From Blasia pusilla (Eukaryota > Marchantiophyta > Marchantiopsida > Blasiales): DNA of 64,000 bases. The DNA lies in the NCBI GenBank assembly GCA_050084515.1, contig CM114275.1, positions 28,520,001 to 28,584,000 on the forward strand, written 5' to 3'. Numbering within the stretch: the first letter of the stretch is position 1; each line of letters opens with the position of its first letter. Of this stretch, positions 48,494 to 60,646 are shown piece by piece. Below the pieces are notes generated by a model. The model had not been told where the DNA came from and did no database searches. It saw only the letters and a program-made list of their open reading frames with translations. Made by a program: the position numbers and the translations under genes.

Positions 48494-48960
48494 TGTGCTC
48501 TCAATCAAGGCTCCCTCCATATCGGAATGCTTGTAGGGTCGACAAAAGATCGACGTATCACTAGCCAACTCAATCCGTATCCCGGGACCCTTCAGCGTAC
48601 CCAAGTCTCTCATACTGAAGGCAAAACAACTGACATGCCCTCTTAGAAACCTATGATTTCGCCGTCGCTCTCCTCCTATCAACTTGAGACATATCATAGG
48701 CTCCCAAGTCTCCATCGTGACCTAACTTGGAGAGGACGCAACCTCCGGCTTTGGTTGCTATGTAGCAACCCTAGCCACCTCGCAACATCCACTCCACTCT
48801 AACCTCCTACACCATGCTCCACATCCAAAAAATGAACATGTGCTACTCTGGCCGCCTTCGCACTCTCTGCTCGAGCGGCGTCCCAGGAAGTCTATGGGTG
48901 CCTATCTCTCCTTGTCTTGCCCCCAGCGAATGCCTGCACAGACCCTATAGGCAATGGTCT
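48494..48960 (-). pseudogene. gypsy fragment just before the reverse transcriptase
   Basis: The minus strand reads FAFSMRDLGTLKGPGIRIEL, ASDTSIFCRPYKHSDMEGAL, which is the conserved entry into Ty3/gypsy reverse transcriptase (xxPIxRRPYRxSxxE in relatives). Reverse transcriptase, RNase H and integrase core are missing between here and 47294, so this gypsy copy is internally deleted around the LTR-like insert. Confidence 0.6.
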
Positions 48961-48989
48961 AACTCGTGGACGTGACGGCATGGATGAGG

Positions 48990-49510
48990 TGCGGTAAGAG
49001 GAGAGGAAGAGAGGAAGAGAGGAGAGAGGAAGAGAGGAGAGAGGAGAGAGGAAACTACCTTCAACCGAAATAGATACTTTTTTTTTAAGAGAGTTTTCGT
49101 TTGGTTGAAGAGAGAAAAAATTTTGTTTGAATTTTGTTGCACTTTTTTGTTCATATATTAAGCAGTCCCACAGTTTTTTTTTCCTCTTCCATATTTTGGC
49201 AACCCCTCTAAGTCTGACGAGTTGCAAATTGCTCAAAATTTAGAAAACTGAAAAATCAATGGAATCATAAGTGTGGAACCAATCACTTTTTCCATCCAAG
49301 GTATGGAAAAAATCTGTCATTTGCCCGGAGCTGAATAGAGTTCAAGCTCAAAGTGAAGGTTGAGAAAAAAATAAAAGTACAATCTAAAACCTCATTTTGC
49401 ATCCTCAAAGTGGTTTGTTTAAAATACTCCGAACTTCTTTGAGGGACAAAATTGGTTGGTGGATTCCTACTCCTACCTCCGACTCTCTTAAAACTACCAG
49501 CAACACATAG
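48990..49510 (-). pseudogene. Gene 1 3'-terminal fragment with TE end
   Basis: Left edge GCGGTAAGAGGAGAGGAAG, then the 3' region and the last ~30 codons of gene 1 (VLRESEVGVGIHQPILSLKE), parallel to 28047-28560. It stops at 49510 in GGGGGGCTGG. It shows the same element terminus next to an unrelated flank, which supports the boundary call. Confidence 0.7.
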
Positions 49511-50525
49511 GGGGGCTGGTATTCTGATAGGAGAGAGTAAGAGAGGAGAGGAAGAGAGGAAGAGAGGAGAGTCTCTATTAAAAAAAAAAGGCCAAATGCG
49601 CATCCTCTCTTCAAAACTTTTTGACATATTTGAAATTTTTGTTTGCTTTAAAATTCAGGAAATATTTAGAAGAGAGTATTTAGTGGTCCACATTTGGCCC
49701 TAAAAAAAGCTCCTCTTTCGTGGGGGTGAGAAAAAAAGAGACATCATAAGACCACCCTAAACATTTTTCCATCACTCTCCATGTGAGCCTAAGTTTCTTA
49801 ACATTCCCTGTCTCGGTCAACAAAAAGCAGTGCCCTTGGTATTTTTGTTGGAGGACCACCCGGATGGGTACCTCTCTTTTTGCAGGGATTGTTGCCTGCA
49901 TCATGGCCTCCCCTAAATTACCCCATAACCAACTTTCTGTCGGTTATGAATGGTGTCTGCTCAAGACCAACTTTCTGAAATGTGAACAAATCATATCCTA
50001 AGGCTGAGAAACCGAGAAGCTGCACCCCTCCCAACCCGTAAGAAAGCTCACCATAAGAAAGGAAAAATTTTTAGAAGTGATTTTCTTCCACCCTGCACCC
50101 ACGACGATCTAACGGGTTGGGAATCCGAAATGGCAATCCGACAGGTAGTAGGAATCCTGCACATCTTAGACAAGAAAAGAAGCCTACGACTGGTTGGACG
50201 AATGAAGGGGAACGAGCCAAAAGTCAAGAAGCCCGCCACAATGAATCAGAAGTTGGTCTCACCGGGATAGAGTCCGATCACTCAAGCAGTCAACTTTTGA
50301 CGGAATCCAATGACTTGCTTGGAAATGGTTAAAAAGTTGCGATGGGCAAAAAGCAAAAGTTGCAACCCGTCGGAATCATACGGGTTGCAGAATTGTAATT
50401 CTCGAGTAGCTAAAGAACACAATCCACAAGTCCAAAAACATATTCCAGCAAACTTTTACAAACACCATTATGGGTTGAAAAATCTCATCCTTTATTACCT
50501 CCGAAGGAACCTCGAAATGTACATT
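49511..50525. other. Unassigned sequence with a methyltransferase-like short frame
   Basis: A second purine-rich GTAAGAGAGGAGAGGAAG block stands at 49538. The minus-strand frame 49904-49680 (RVVLQQKYQGHCFLLTETGN, then LRLTWRVMEKCLGW) faintly resembles the segment after motif IV in gene 2 (KGCFLVLTGGSKDELFNLQ..LKW). One palindrome (GCAACCCGTCGG...ACGGGTTGC) lies at 50361-50387. Function is not assigned. Confidence 0.35.
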
Positions 50526-51185
50526 TCACCTAGTCTATGATTTCTTGACCTCGTCATCTACAAATTTACTCCTAACTCTCCTCGGTGTGATGTACCAAAG
50601 GAATACCCAGGATTCAAGTGGCTCCTCCGGCCGATTGTAGACGGGGATCGAAAATGTTGGCAAATTCTAGAGCCTTGGCCCCCCCCCTAGGTACACCATA
50701 ACGGTCCCATGTAACCTGTCTCGAGTCCCACCGCCTTCCTCGACAATATACCTTGTACGCTCTGCAATGTGACACCCATCCAGTATCAATATCCGCTCCG
50801 CCCCGGTAATACCATTATGGCAACCGCACGGTAGAAGGAATCCAACACGTCGAGAGAAGAAAAGAAGCCTCGCCGCCTTTACGAGTTGAGGTGAAGGTGC
50901 CAAGGGAAGAAGCCCGCCAGATCGCCTCTTAAGTTGGACCAACAGGGAAAGGGTCGATCGGGCAAACTGTCGGAATCAGATGAGTTGCCTGGAGGTGGTA
51001 AAAAGGGTGCAGTGGTCAAAAAGCGAAAAGTTGCAAGCAGGAGAAATCCGAAAGGTTGCAAAATAGAAGTCCGTGGAGTACATAGACAATCACATTCGAA
51101 AAGACAAAAAATGATCAGCAAACATTTACAAGCACCACCATCGTTCGAAAAAATCTTCTGCTTTATATCATCCGAAAAAGCTCAA
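50526..51185 (-). other. 3' flank of gene 2 beta
   Basis: Shared with copy delta at 22340-22620 (TGTGACACCCATC; CTAGTCTATGATxTCTTxxxC TCGTCATCTAC on the plus strand). It may be 3' UTR or TE tail. A minus frame (GCHIAERTRYIVEEGGGTRD) is not clearly coding. A run of C at 50681-50689. Confidence 0.4.
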
Positions 51186-51864
51186 TCAGTACATTTGATC
51201 TATTCTATGAAATCTTTTCCTCATTATCAAAAACTCCCTACTCCAAACGCTCAATAAGTCAAGCTCGGTCGTTGAGTTTTTGAACTCACAAATCATCGTC
51301 GAGAGCTCTTGCAAAATTACTTTCGGCCTTGCCCTCCCGATTTTTGGAATCGTTGGAAGTGACGATGGAGTCACTACCAAGGGTGGCTCTGGAACCGGAG
51401 CTCTCGGCTTCGGTGGAGAGTTGTACGCCCCAACGAGCCTTTTCAGATTCGCCTTTGCCTCCTTGCAAAGGTCAAATTCTGCCTTCCTCGAGGCGGAGAA
51501 TGTTCTGCCACTCTGCGAGGCGCCTTTGATACTTGCCTCTGAAAGTCCCACTAAGTCGAACACCAAGTCACCCGGCCTTGAGCAGAGCTCGATGAGCGTT
51601 TTCATCAGGGCTGGCGACTTTTCCCTTCCTCCCAGAAGTGGGGTACTGTCTTGCATGTAAATTCCGGGGGAATTGTACAAACTATCTAATTTGTACCCAT
51701 CGAGCATGGATCCACAGGATCCTCGGATCTTGAACACTGGAAATTGTGCTCGGGCGAACGGGAAAGAGCGAGAAGTGGTCCATCTCAGAATCAAAGACGT
51801 TGGAAACAATGTCGAGAAACTAAAGAAGTCGGCTTGAGAACATTTTCAATAACTGACTTTGGAT

Positions 51865-52258
51865 CAACCTGTCGGAGTCCGACGGGTTGTTTTGTCCCGG
51901 ACCAACCCGTTGCCTTCCGACGGGTTGGTCAAGGACAAAAACAACCCGTCGGGCTCCGTTGTTTTTGTCCGTGAGCAACCCGTCCGAAGGCGACGAGTTT
52001 GCTGGCCTAGAGCAGCCCATGCTGCTTTCGAGAGCAACCCGTCGCTATCAGAGGGGTTGCATCCAGAAACCAAAATCAACTAGGAAAAACCAAAAGCAAC
52101 TACAACCCGTCGGGTTTCGACGGGTTGCAGGTACACCGCGGTTTTCCTTGTGTATGTGGGAAAGATGCAACCCGTCGGAAACCGACGGGTTGCTCTCAGC
52201 CGAGCATGGGCTGCTCTAAGCCAGCAACCCGTCGCCTTCCGACGGGTTGCTCACGGAC
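51865..52258. repeat. Palindrome cluster in beta intron 3
   Basis: About nine palindromes, several perfect, with differing centres (GAGTC, CCTTC, GGAAACC, GGGTTTC), for example around 51870-51890, 52103-52130, 52166-52193 and 52222-52250. Confidence 0.88.
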
Positions 52259-54314
52259 AAAAAAAAATCCTGATTGACTCTCATTATACACATCTTTAAA
52301 ATATAATTGAAAATTATAGTACAGGAATTGAGCCTTATCCGAATCTGACTCGTCGCGGATCGGAGTGGGTACTCATTTTTTATGATCCACGATTGCGCCG
52401 TCCTCCACTTTAGCGACCTCTTGACGCACTGGAGGTTGAAGAGCTCGTCCTTGCTCCCTCCAGTCAACACCAAGAAGCAGCCCTTGTCACTCAGATAGGC
52501 GTCTGCAAAGGAGAACAAAAGCGCAATCTGGTCATAAGAGAGCGGCACATTCCACTCAAGTACCTCATCCGACGGATTCTCGCCCCAAAGTCGCAACCCC
52601 GAGGGCAGATCGGCGATCGAGAGATCCACCGCAACCTCTTCGACCACTCCATTCAACGTCCAGGCAGCGTGCTCGTTTTGTTGGAGCTTCTGTCCCAACG
52701 TTGTCAATTTTTCGATGGCTGGTGTCGACGCTTGAGAACTGAAGCTCTTCAGCTCATCCAGTAAAGGAGTGAACTTAAGGAGGACGCTTGTCCGGGTCGT
52801 TGTTTGTCTGTGTCTTCCCAAGGATGATGGACTGTATTCTCCTTGGGACAACCCGGGCACCTCTCGCTTCCGCTTCTCTCTAGCCTGGGGACGGCTTGTC
52901 GGGGTTTCTATGTCCTCAGACTCTGGTGGCATTTTTTTTGCCGAGGACCTGGTCCGACCCTCTCTCCCTGCTCGTCCGGACGATTCCGCCTCTAGCCTTG
53001 AATCTTCAGCCTCTCTTTGGGAAGACTCGGCCTCTGAATTTTTCCCTCCCCTCGCCTTGCCTTTGAGACCATTTGTGGATTTGTCTTTGGTCTGCGGACC
53101 TTGGAAGCCAACTCGGTGTCTCATGGGCTGCTCTTCTGCATCTCCTCGAAGAAGTCTTCAGTGGGCCGAAATTGGGGATGTCGTCTTGTCTTGAGGCCAC
53201 TTTGCATCATGAAGCACTCGTAAATCCTTATCGTGATGTCTTGGTCGTTGAAGTCGAGCCAAATGGGGCAATTCTCCACCTCCCAATCGGACATGTGCTG
53301 CCCCATCTCCATGTTGTACATGGAGAATGTCTCTGCATCCGCGGCAAAGCCCACAATTTCAAGGCTACGGTAATTTTCCCCACGTACTTGCATTCTTACA
53401 CGGACGAGGTACACGAAGACCATCCGTTGGGCAGCTTTTAGTCGAACAGAATCGGCCGTCTGCTCCTGTAGATCTCGCTTCTTCTTCGATTGATCCCGTT
53501 TGTTCCCCTCTACTTCTTCGTCAAGCTCTGCCTGAGGGAGGATGCAAACCTTGAACATGGTCTTGAATCCTGGGTTTTTGGTTGGCTTGTCCCGGATGTC
53601 GTCGAGCCAAACCTCGAAATCTCCAGAACTTTCAAGGTTTGCTTCCGACGGGATGGGCTCTAATCTTCTGAGCTCCGCTTGTAGACCGTCCAGCACGGAC
53701 TTCCCGATTACCCGCAACGCTTCCCAAAAGGACCATTCGCGTAGCCAGTGCGAGATCACTGGATCCGACACACCCGGAGGATGGTGTGCCGTCCTCTTCT
53801 GGGCCTCTGAGCCCTCGAGACTGATTTTCATCAGTCGTATCCTCCTAAACTCGCTTATCCCGGACAACGCAAACCGATGCACGCGATCCAGGGACACTTT
53901 CTCCCCAATACGACCATGCGGATCTTCATCCCTTTTCCGTTGGCGCTTGATAATCGCCTTCAGCTCCTTGTAGAACTCCGGACCAAGTTGGGGTTGAGAA
54001 TCTTGATGTATCGCGCATCTTGCTCGCCGTGTATTCGTTCTTTTGAGATATCTGCGGCTTGGATGAATTTGGCGCTCAGCGCATAAATACCTTCTCCCTC
54101 CGCTCCGGCTCGGTCCAAAGCGCTTTTCTTGCGGCCTGTATCTTCGACGAAAAAAGGATGGTTACTGTTGCATCTTGGGAAATAAACTTATTTGCCCAAG
54201 TTTTCTTTTTAATCTGAGCACCCATTGCAAGCATCTGATTGACAAGGGCATCGCCCAAAAACCCCCTATACTCTCCCGGGTGCATCGTAAGCACCTTCCT
54301 CACTCGATCGCAGT

Positions 54315-55010
54315 CCTGGATCCAGTGGTGGGTGACATTCCCCTCCGATACAATCCTGCACATCAAAACTCAACCCGTCAGGAAATTAAATGGGTTCCTG
54401 CAACCCGTCAGACTCCGACGGGTCGTCACAACTCAAGGTCGGATTCTAGCAACGAGCTAAATGATGCAACATGTCAGAGTCTGACGGATTGCATTCAGAT
54501 TTGCTAATGCCTGGTAAGCAAACTGTCGGAGTCCGACGAGTTGCTCGACAGGCCGCCTTGTCAAGATGTTTTTTGAAGAATGCAACTCGTCGGACTCCGA
54601 CGAGTTGTTCGAAAGGATCGCAGTTTAGAAGGTTTTTCCCCAAAGCAACCCGTCGGACTCGACGGGTTGCTTGCCTCAGTATTTTTCCCCAAAGCAACCC
54701 GTCGGACTCGACGGCGGGTTGATTTCGGCCAAAAACAGCTTCGAGGCAAGCAACCCGTCGGACTCGGAAAAGAACATGGAAAAGACCAGACTCGGAAGTT
54801 CTGGTCTTTTCCATGCTCGTAGTAAGGCTGAACATAGAAGGGAGGAAAGCTGTCGACGTAGGATGCTATCGCCGCCGATTGTTTAAGCTTCGCGATGTCC
54901 TCGTCGGACTGAATTTCACGGACATATTCCATTGTCCGCAATCGGCAGAGTGGAATCCTCGGGGCGTTGTGGCCCTCCATGAGTGCCATCTGCCTAGATC
55001 CAGTGGTGGG
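54315..55010. repeat. ~690-bp tandem duplication within beta intron 2
   Basis: The start of exon 3 and adjoining intron (GATCCAGTGGTGGGTGACATTC... to GGTAAGCAAACTGTC) occurs at about 54318-54530 and again at 55000-55210. Between them is a truncated piece of the ParB-like exon (54811-54993). So beta carries an extra copy of part of exon 2, intron 2 and exon 3. Confidence 0.75.
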
Positions 55011-55562
55011 TGACATTCCCCTCCGATACAATCCTGCACATCCAAACTCAACCCGTCAGGAAATTAAATGAGTTCCTGCAACCCGTTAGACTCCGACGAG
55101 TCGTCACAGCTCAAGGTCGGATTCTAGCAACGAGCTAAATGATGCAACCCGTCGGAGTCTGGCGGATTGCATTCAGATTTGCTAATGCCTGGTAAGCAAA
55201 CTGTCCCAGTCCGATGGGTTGCTCGACTCCGACGAGTTGCTTTGGGGAAAAAACCTTCTAAACCTGCAGTCACTCGAACAACTCGTCGGAGTCCGACGAG
55301 TTGCATTCTTCAAAAAACATCCCGACAAGGCGGCCTGTCGAGCAACCCTTCGGACTCCAACGATTTGCTTTGGGCCAAAAACTAGTTAAATCTATGGTCA
55401 ATCAAACAACTCGTCGGAGTCCGACGAGTTGCATTCTTAAAAAAACATCCGAAAAAGCGTGCAGTCGAGCAACCCGTCGGAGTCCGACGAGTTGCTTTCG
55501 GCAAAAACAAACCTAACCCATTCATCAATCGAGCAACTCATCGGAGTCCAACGAGTTGCGTA
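54365..55562. repeat. Palindrome clusters in beta intron 2
   Basis: Two palindrome blocks, 54400-54760 and 55040-55560. Examples with co-varying arms (CAACTCGTCGG...CCGACGAGTTG) are 54582-54607, 55279-55304 and about 55407-55432. Confidence 0.85.
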
Positions 55563-57041
55563 AGTGTTAAAGATACTCACGTGTTCATGGCATGCATTGC
55601 CATCTCCACCGTCGCCATGTGATGAGGGAATGGGTGAAGGACCACTGCCTTCACGCAAAAATGTGCCTCCAATGAGTAGGGCCGCTCCTCCGCAAACTTG
55701 GTCCACGCCATGAACCTGTGATTTCCATCCCAGATGAAGAAATGCAGATTCCTCATCCAGCTGAATTCCGTGCCCTCAACTTGCCTTCTGAAATCCTGAT
55801 CTCGCATCCTCTAGAATGTGTCGAGCTTTTCCAAGTCCTCCTCGGTAACCAGAGCTTGGGTTTCATGCTCGTAGTAAGGCTGAACATAGAAGGGAGGAAA
55901 GTTGTCGACGTAGGATGCTATCACCGCCGATTGTTTAAGCTTCGCGATGTCCTCGTCAGACTGAATTTCGCGGACGTATTCCATTGTCCGCAATCGGCAG
56001 AGTGGAGTCCTCGGGGCGTTGTGGCCCTCCATGAGTGCCATCTGCTTTACCACCTGTCAGAACTGGGACAAGATGAATAAGCTACACTGAATTCCCAATG
56101 AATTGCAATTCACATAATTCAAAAAACCCAGATCCTCTCTTACCCGCTCGAAAATGGGGTCGGTTTCTTGACCAGCTAACTTGTCTGAGACAGAAGCTGG
56201 AAAATCGACTGGGAACTCGTCGATCCGATAGAGGTCGATGTCCTCCGCCGGGCTTGGAGTCGAGAATAACCGCTCTTGGGCTTCTTCGGCCATGTCCACC
56301 ATCTCCACGCTGGCGGTCCTCATGACCTTGTCGTCATCGATTTCAACTTCTGGCGTTTCCACTATGTTGATTGTGTCCCCGGACTTTGTGGGGGACATTT
56401 CCCGCATCTCAACACTTGCGGTTGGACGGGCTGGGCTATCGTCAATGGCTATCGCTTTTTCCCTCCTTGCTTTAGCCAATTCTGCCCTCCTCACCGACGC
56501 GTCCAAATGCTTCTTTTCTCTCTTTTCGTCGGCGATCCTTTTCTTCAAGGCCTGCGACGTCTCAGCCTCTGCGTTCTGTTTATCTAGCGCCTCTTGAACA
56601 CGTCTCGCAAGAAGCACTTGGTTGTGCATCTCCGCTTCCCTTTCCCGCTCCTCGATTTCCTGCTGCCTAATTTCATTCGCCGAACGAGGCCCAAGAGAAG
56701 CTGACGCAGGAGTCCTAATGGACTTCGGAGTGAAGCTCCCAGACTTGTTGGCTTGTGATTTTTTCCTTGTCATTTTTTCCAGAAATTCCTCCACCTATGT
56801 CCACGACGAATCCCTTGATCAGTTGCCTTGCTGATGTCGAGATGGGAGCTCGAATCGTCCCGCGATCGCTCAGTCGAACCGTCTCGTTGTCGTTCGGTCG
56901 AACGGTCTCGCTCTCGTTCCCTCCTATCGACTCGCGATGTGTCGTCGTGTGAAATCCCCCTTTGTATCTAATCAGCTGCTGCGCGGGAGAGTGAGGAATG
57001 AAGATTGCAAAATGAGAAACCGGAAATGAGCGATTTCTGCC

Positions 57042-57051
57042 CTATTTATAC
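57042..57051 (-). promoter_or_regulatory. TATA box of gene 2, beta
   Basis: Minus-strand GTATAAATAGGG, about 270 bp upstream of the ATG at 56773, as in alpha and gamma. Confidence 0.55.
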
Positions 57052-57134
57052 TTTTCTAGCCGGTGGGCTCACCGTTGGGTCCCGTCATCCTTTCGACGGC
57101 GACGTGTCGGATGTTACGGAAGTCCAGAGGTGAA

Positions 57135-57860
57135 AAATGGCAACCCGTCGGAGTCCAACAGGTTGCGCGGCTCTGCCATCCTGGATACGTCGCCACGTGC
57201 GCGAGCAACCCGTCGGACACTGACGGGTTGAGCGCCTCCGTCGTCTTCGGAAAAGAACGCGAGGTACCCGCGCAACCCGTCGGAGACCGACATGTTGCGC
57301 GCCTCCGCCATCTTGGGTACGTCGCCACCTACGCGAGCAACCCGTCGGAGACCTACGGGTTGAGCGCCTCCGTCGTCTTTGGAAAAGAACGCAAGGTACC
57401 CGCGCAACCCGTCGGAGACCGACATGTTGCGCGCCTCCGCCGTGTTTGGGACGGGAACGGGACTTATCTTGGGCAATCCGTCGGAGACCGTTGGGTTGCA
57501 CGCTTCCCTCATCAAGGGTTAAGAACGAGGGCTTCCCGTGCAAGTCGTCAGAGTCTGGCTGCCTGCACCACAAGGCGAGGCCCTTGCGCAACCCGTTGGA
57601 AGGCGACGGGTTGCACGCCTCGCCATCTTTGGGCTAAAAGGTGAGGCACCCGCGGAACTCGTCGGGAACAAACGGTTTGCACGCCTCCGGCATCTTCGGG
57701 CAAGAAGGAGTGGTATCCGAGCAACTCGTCGGAGAGCGACGGGTTGCTTGCTTTGACAATGTTTAGCAGAAGTGTGCAACCCGTCCGATGCCGACGGGTT
57801 GCAGGCTTCGGTTAGCTTCGGGTAACTTTTTAGTTACCAGGACTCCGACGGGTTCCAAGT
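57135..57860. repeat. Palindrome cluster in the divergent promoter region of beta
   Basis: About twelve palindromes with ~60-bp spacing between the gene 2 and gene 1 starts. A ~120-bp higher-order unit repeats twice (CGCGCCTCCGC...GTACCCGCGCAACCCG at about 57240 and 57365). The rest of 56774-58063 is non-coding. Confidence 0.85.
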
Positions 57861-58063
57861 GTGATGCGCAACCCTATGCTTCCCAAATCCGTTAACATAT
57901 TGCAACAGAATTGAATGTGTTACAGAATTGGATCCATTGTGTCAGACAATGTCACCCACCGAATTCATCTTGTCAGTAAAAATCTGTTAGGAGTATCTGT
58001 TTCCTATTCACTATAAATTAAAAATTCTCATTCTAAGTCTCCTCCCGTTGGAATCTTCTTGCA

Positions 58064-59800
58064 ATGGATAATTATGTTAAGCTCACTTGTGGCAGTCATC
58101 TGGCGGCCCTTCCTCAATCAGAAATCATTCGACCCCAAGCTCGTGAGTCTTTCATAGCAGTGGATGAAAATTTTCTGTCTGTTCAATTTCTTCTCCAAAT
58201 TGGAACCATATTTGTATCCAAAGATGTTAGGGTGGACGATACGGAAGACATAATAGGTGAGACGGTCCAGCCAGTGACCTCAGACCGTAAAGTATGGAAT
58301 CTCCTACCTCTACCAAATGGTCAATACAGAGTTTACGGCCTGCCCCTGAATTCGTATGTTTTCCAAGTAGACACTCTAGAATTTCCTAGTGCTCCGAGCT
58401 CTACGTTTGCAACTCCAAGCTCTGCAGATCCGGCTTCGACTCCAACTTCACACGCTCGTAACAATGTTGTTCTTCCTGAAGAGATTCCGGATGTTATCAA
58501 CCTCAGTGGATCTGTCGGACACCAATCGGGCCCTCTGTCCGCCTACTCGTTCCTCTTGCGAGTGTCCGAAAATAGTTTGCTTTCGTCTCGGCCTTGAAAA
58601 TATTCAAGCACATTCTTGTCGCAAGCCGCCCACGCACGATGGTAATTGCATTTTTGAGTTGCCTCCATTTGTGCTCTGCTCAAAAGAAGGATGGAGGACG
58701 CTTGAAGGGTATGGACGAAAGTCCGATTGTCATCGATGGTGGGGTTCAACGGACGGTGCTTCAATTCCAGATGGTCCTTGGATTGTCTCCCCCCGCCAAT
58801 GCGTTGGAGCCTTGGAGTGTAGAAGTCCAGCATGCCCATATCTAGAGCGCAACGGGCGAGTCAATACGTCGAAATTCCCTCCCAAGAATGCGAAACTCCA
58901 TACGCAGGTCGGTGCCACCATACGCCGGGAGGCCATCGATGTCCTCATTATCAAGCATCGCCTTTTGCGTTGGGCGTGTCCCGCATACATATTTTTCATT
59001 GTCCACGACTTGGGCTCCACGTCGAGTATACAAGGTGGCGATCCATGTTGGCTCCCACACTCATCCCTGTGACCGATGCAATTCAAAGACACATCAAGGA
59101 GGATGTGGCGAAGAAAGTAAGCCGAGGTCTCTGAAACTCTCCGGGTTCAAATCCGGAGTGATCAAGCTCACAACGGCATCACAAATTTGTTAACAATTGC
59201 TTGGAATCGGACTGGGCGATGGGCGAGATTACGGCGATTGAGGAGAAACAACTCTGGGAGAATCTCGCATTTTCTGATCGTGAATGCTTCCGAATTTCTT
59301 TGCGTCAAATACGAGTTACGGATGGAAAGACGCGGCCGAAATGGATGCCATCGCGAATCAAGGCCAACTCGATTTCCATTCATTCAGAGATGGCGGTTCA
59401 TGGGCCAAGGAGGCCAGGGATCCGGGCCTATGTCTTCAAAATGTCAACCACAGTCCGTCGAGTGGCCTCGATCTTATAGATCGAATGAGGAAGGGGAAGA
59501 TCTTTACGGAGCTGGGTAAGCTTTGATATTTGCTACTGAGTGTTGAACGGATGGTTGACGATGGGTGCTCACGTTTATGACCATGTGGAGAAGGGACTCA
59601 AAACTATATTTGTCTGTGAAGTAAAGGCGTAAGACGTTGGCGGTTTGAAGATGTCTTTGGTTACTCTTATTGGAGGTGGTGAAGGAAAACAAAAGGCCAC
59701 CTCCGGAAATTTATGGGTTCATGGCGGACAATGCACAACCTGGGTGGATTGCTATCCGGGAAGTGTTCTTGGGTGGAGAGGTTCAACGGGAGGAGACTTA
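58064..59800 (+). pseudogene. Gene 1 beta: Mutator-like transposase, 5' half
   Basis: ATG at 58064 (MDNYVKLTCGSHLAALPQSE) and 177 codons open, through the linker PSSADPASTPTSHARNNV. Then, with frameshifts, the GCM/WRKY-like zinc region (ALECRSPACPYLERNG, 58810-58860; VGSHTHP 59055-59075), MDAIANQGQLDFHSFRDG, the core start (SSGLDLIDRM) and up to MADNAQPGW near 59725-59755. It breaks at about 59800 where promoter sequence of copy gamma begins, so the SWIM end is missing. It is the 5' counterpart of gene 1 alpha with an intact N-terminal exon. Confidence 0.75.
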
Positions 59801-60029
59801 GAATGAGAATTTTTAATTTATAGTGAATAGGAAACAGATACTCCTAACAGATTTTTCTTGACAAGATGAATTCGTGGGTGGGTGACATTGTTCGACACAA
59901 TGGATCCAGTCAGAACACATTCAATTTGTTGCAATATGTTACCGGATTTGGGAAGCATAGGTTGCGATCACACTTGGAACCCGCTTCGGAGTCCTGGTAA
60001 CTAAAAAATTACCCGAAGCTAACCGAAGC

Positions 60030-60552
60030 CTGCAACCCGTCGGCATCGGACGGGTTGCACGCTTCTACGAAACATTGTCAAAGCGAGCAACCCGTTTCTC
60101 TCCAACGAGTTGCTCGAATACTGCTCCTTCTTGCCCAAAGATTCCGGAGGCGTACAAACTGTCTGTTCCCGACGAGTTCCGCGGGTGCCTCAGCTTTTGG
60201 CCCAAAGATGGTGAGGCGTGCAACCCGTCGCCCTCCAACGGGTTGCGCAAGGGCCTCGCCTTCTGGTGCAGCCAGCCGGACTCCGACGACTTGCATGGGA
60301 ACCCTTGATGAGGGAAGCGTGCAACCCAACGGTCTCCGACGGATTTCCCAAGATATGTCCCGTTCCTGTCCCAAACACGGCGGAGGCGCGCAACATGTCG
60401 GTCTCCGACGGGTTGCGCGGGTACCTCGTGTTCTTTTCCGAAGACGACGGAGGCGCTCAACCCGTCGGTCTCCAACGGGTTGCTCACCCACGTGGCGACG
60501 TACCCAGGATGGCGGAGCCGCGCAACCTGTCGGACTCCGACGGGTTGCCATT
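60030..60552. repeat. Palindrome cluster in the gamma promoter region
   Basis: About eight palindromes in the region homologous to 32700-33270 and 57140-57860. Confidence 0.85.
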
Positions 60553-60636
60553 TTTCACGTCCGGACTTCCGTAACATCCGGCACGTCGCGTCGAAAGGGA
60601 CGACGGACCCAACGGTCGACCCAACGGCTAGAAAAG

Positions 60637-60646
60637 TATAAATAGG
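60637..60646 (+). promoter_or_regulatory. TATA box of gene 2, gamma
   Basis: GTATAAATAGGG in the same place as in alpha and beta, but the true ATG region of gamma is deleted downstream. Confidence 0.5.

Larger units (their letters stand above)
51186..56773 (-). pseudogene. Gene 2 beta: coiled coil + ParB-like + methyltransferase-like; most complete copy
   Basis: The exons can be read in order. Exon 1 56773-56144 starts [16 protein letters not shown], with a coiled coil and an acidic tail ending DPIFER. A 90-bp GT-AG intron follows. Exon 2 56053-55581 holds the ParB/Srx-like domain (FIWDGNHRFMAWTKFAEERP). Intron 2 (to 54356) has palindromes and a duplication. Exon 3 54355-~52346 has the middle region, a basic/acidic linker (ESSQREAEDSRLEAESSGR) and the methyltransferase start (VDLSIADLPSGLRLWGE; DKGCFLVLTGGSKDELFNLQ). 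Intron 3 follows. Exon 4 51783-51186 has the SAM-motif part (REKSPALMKTLIELCSRPGD LVFDLVG). Frameshifts near 54076, 53960, 53420 and 53120 disable it. Motif order IV then I is that of beta-class amino-methyltransferases; key residues look degenerate. Confidence 0.75.
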
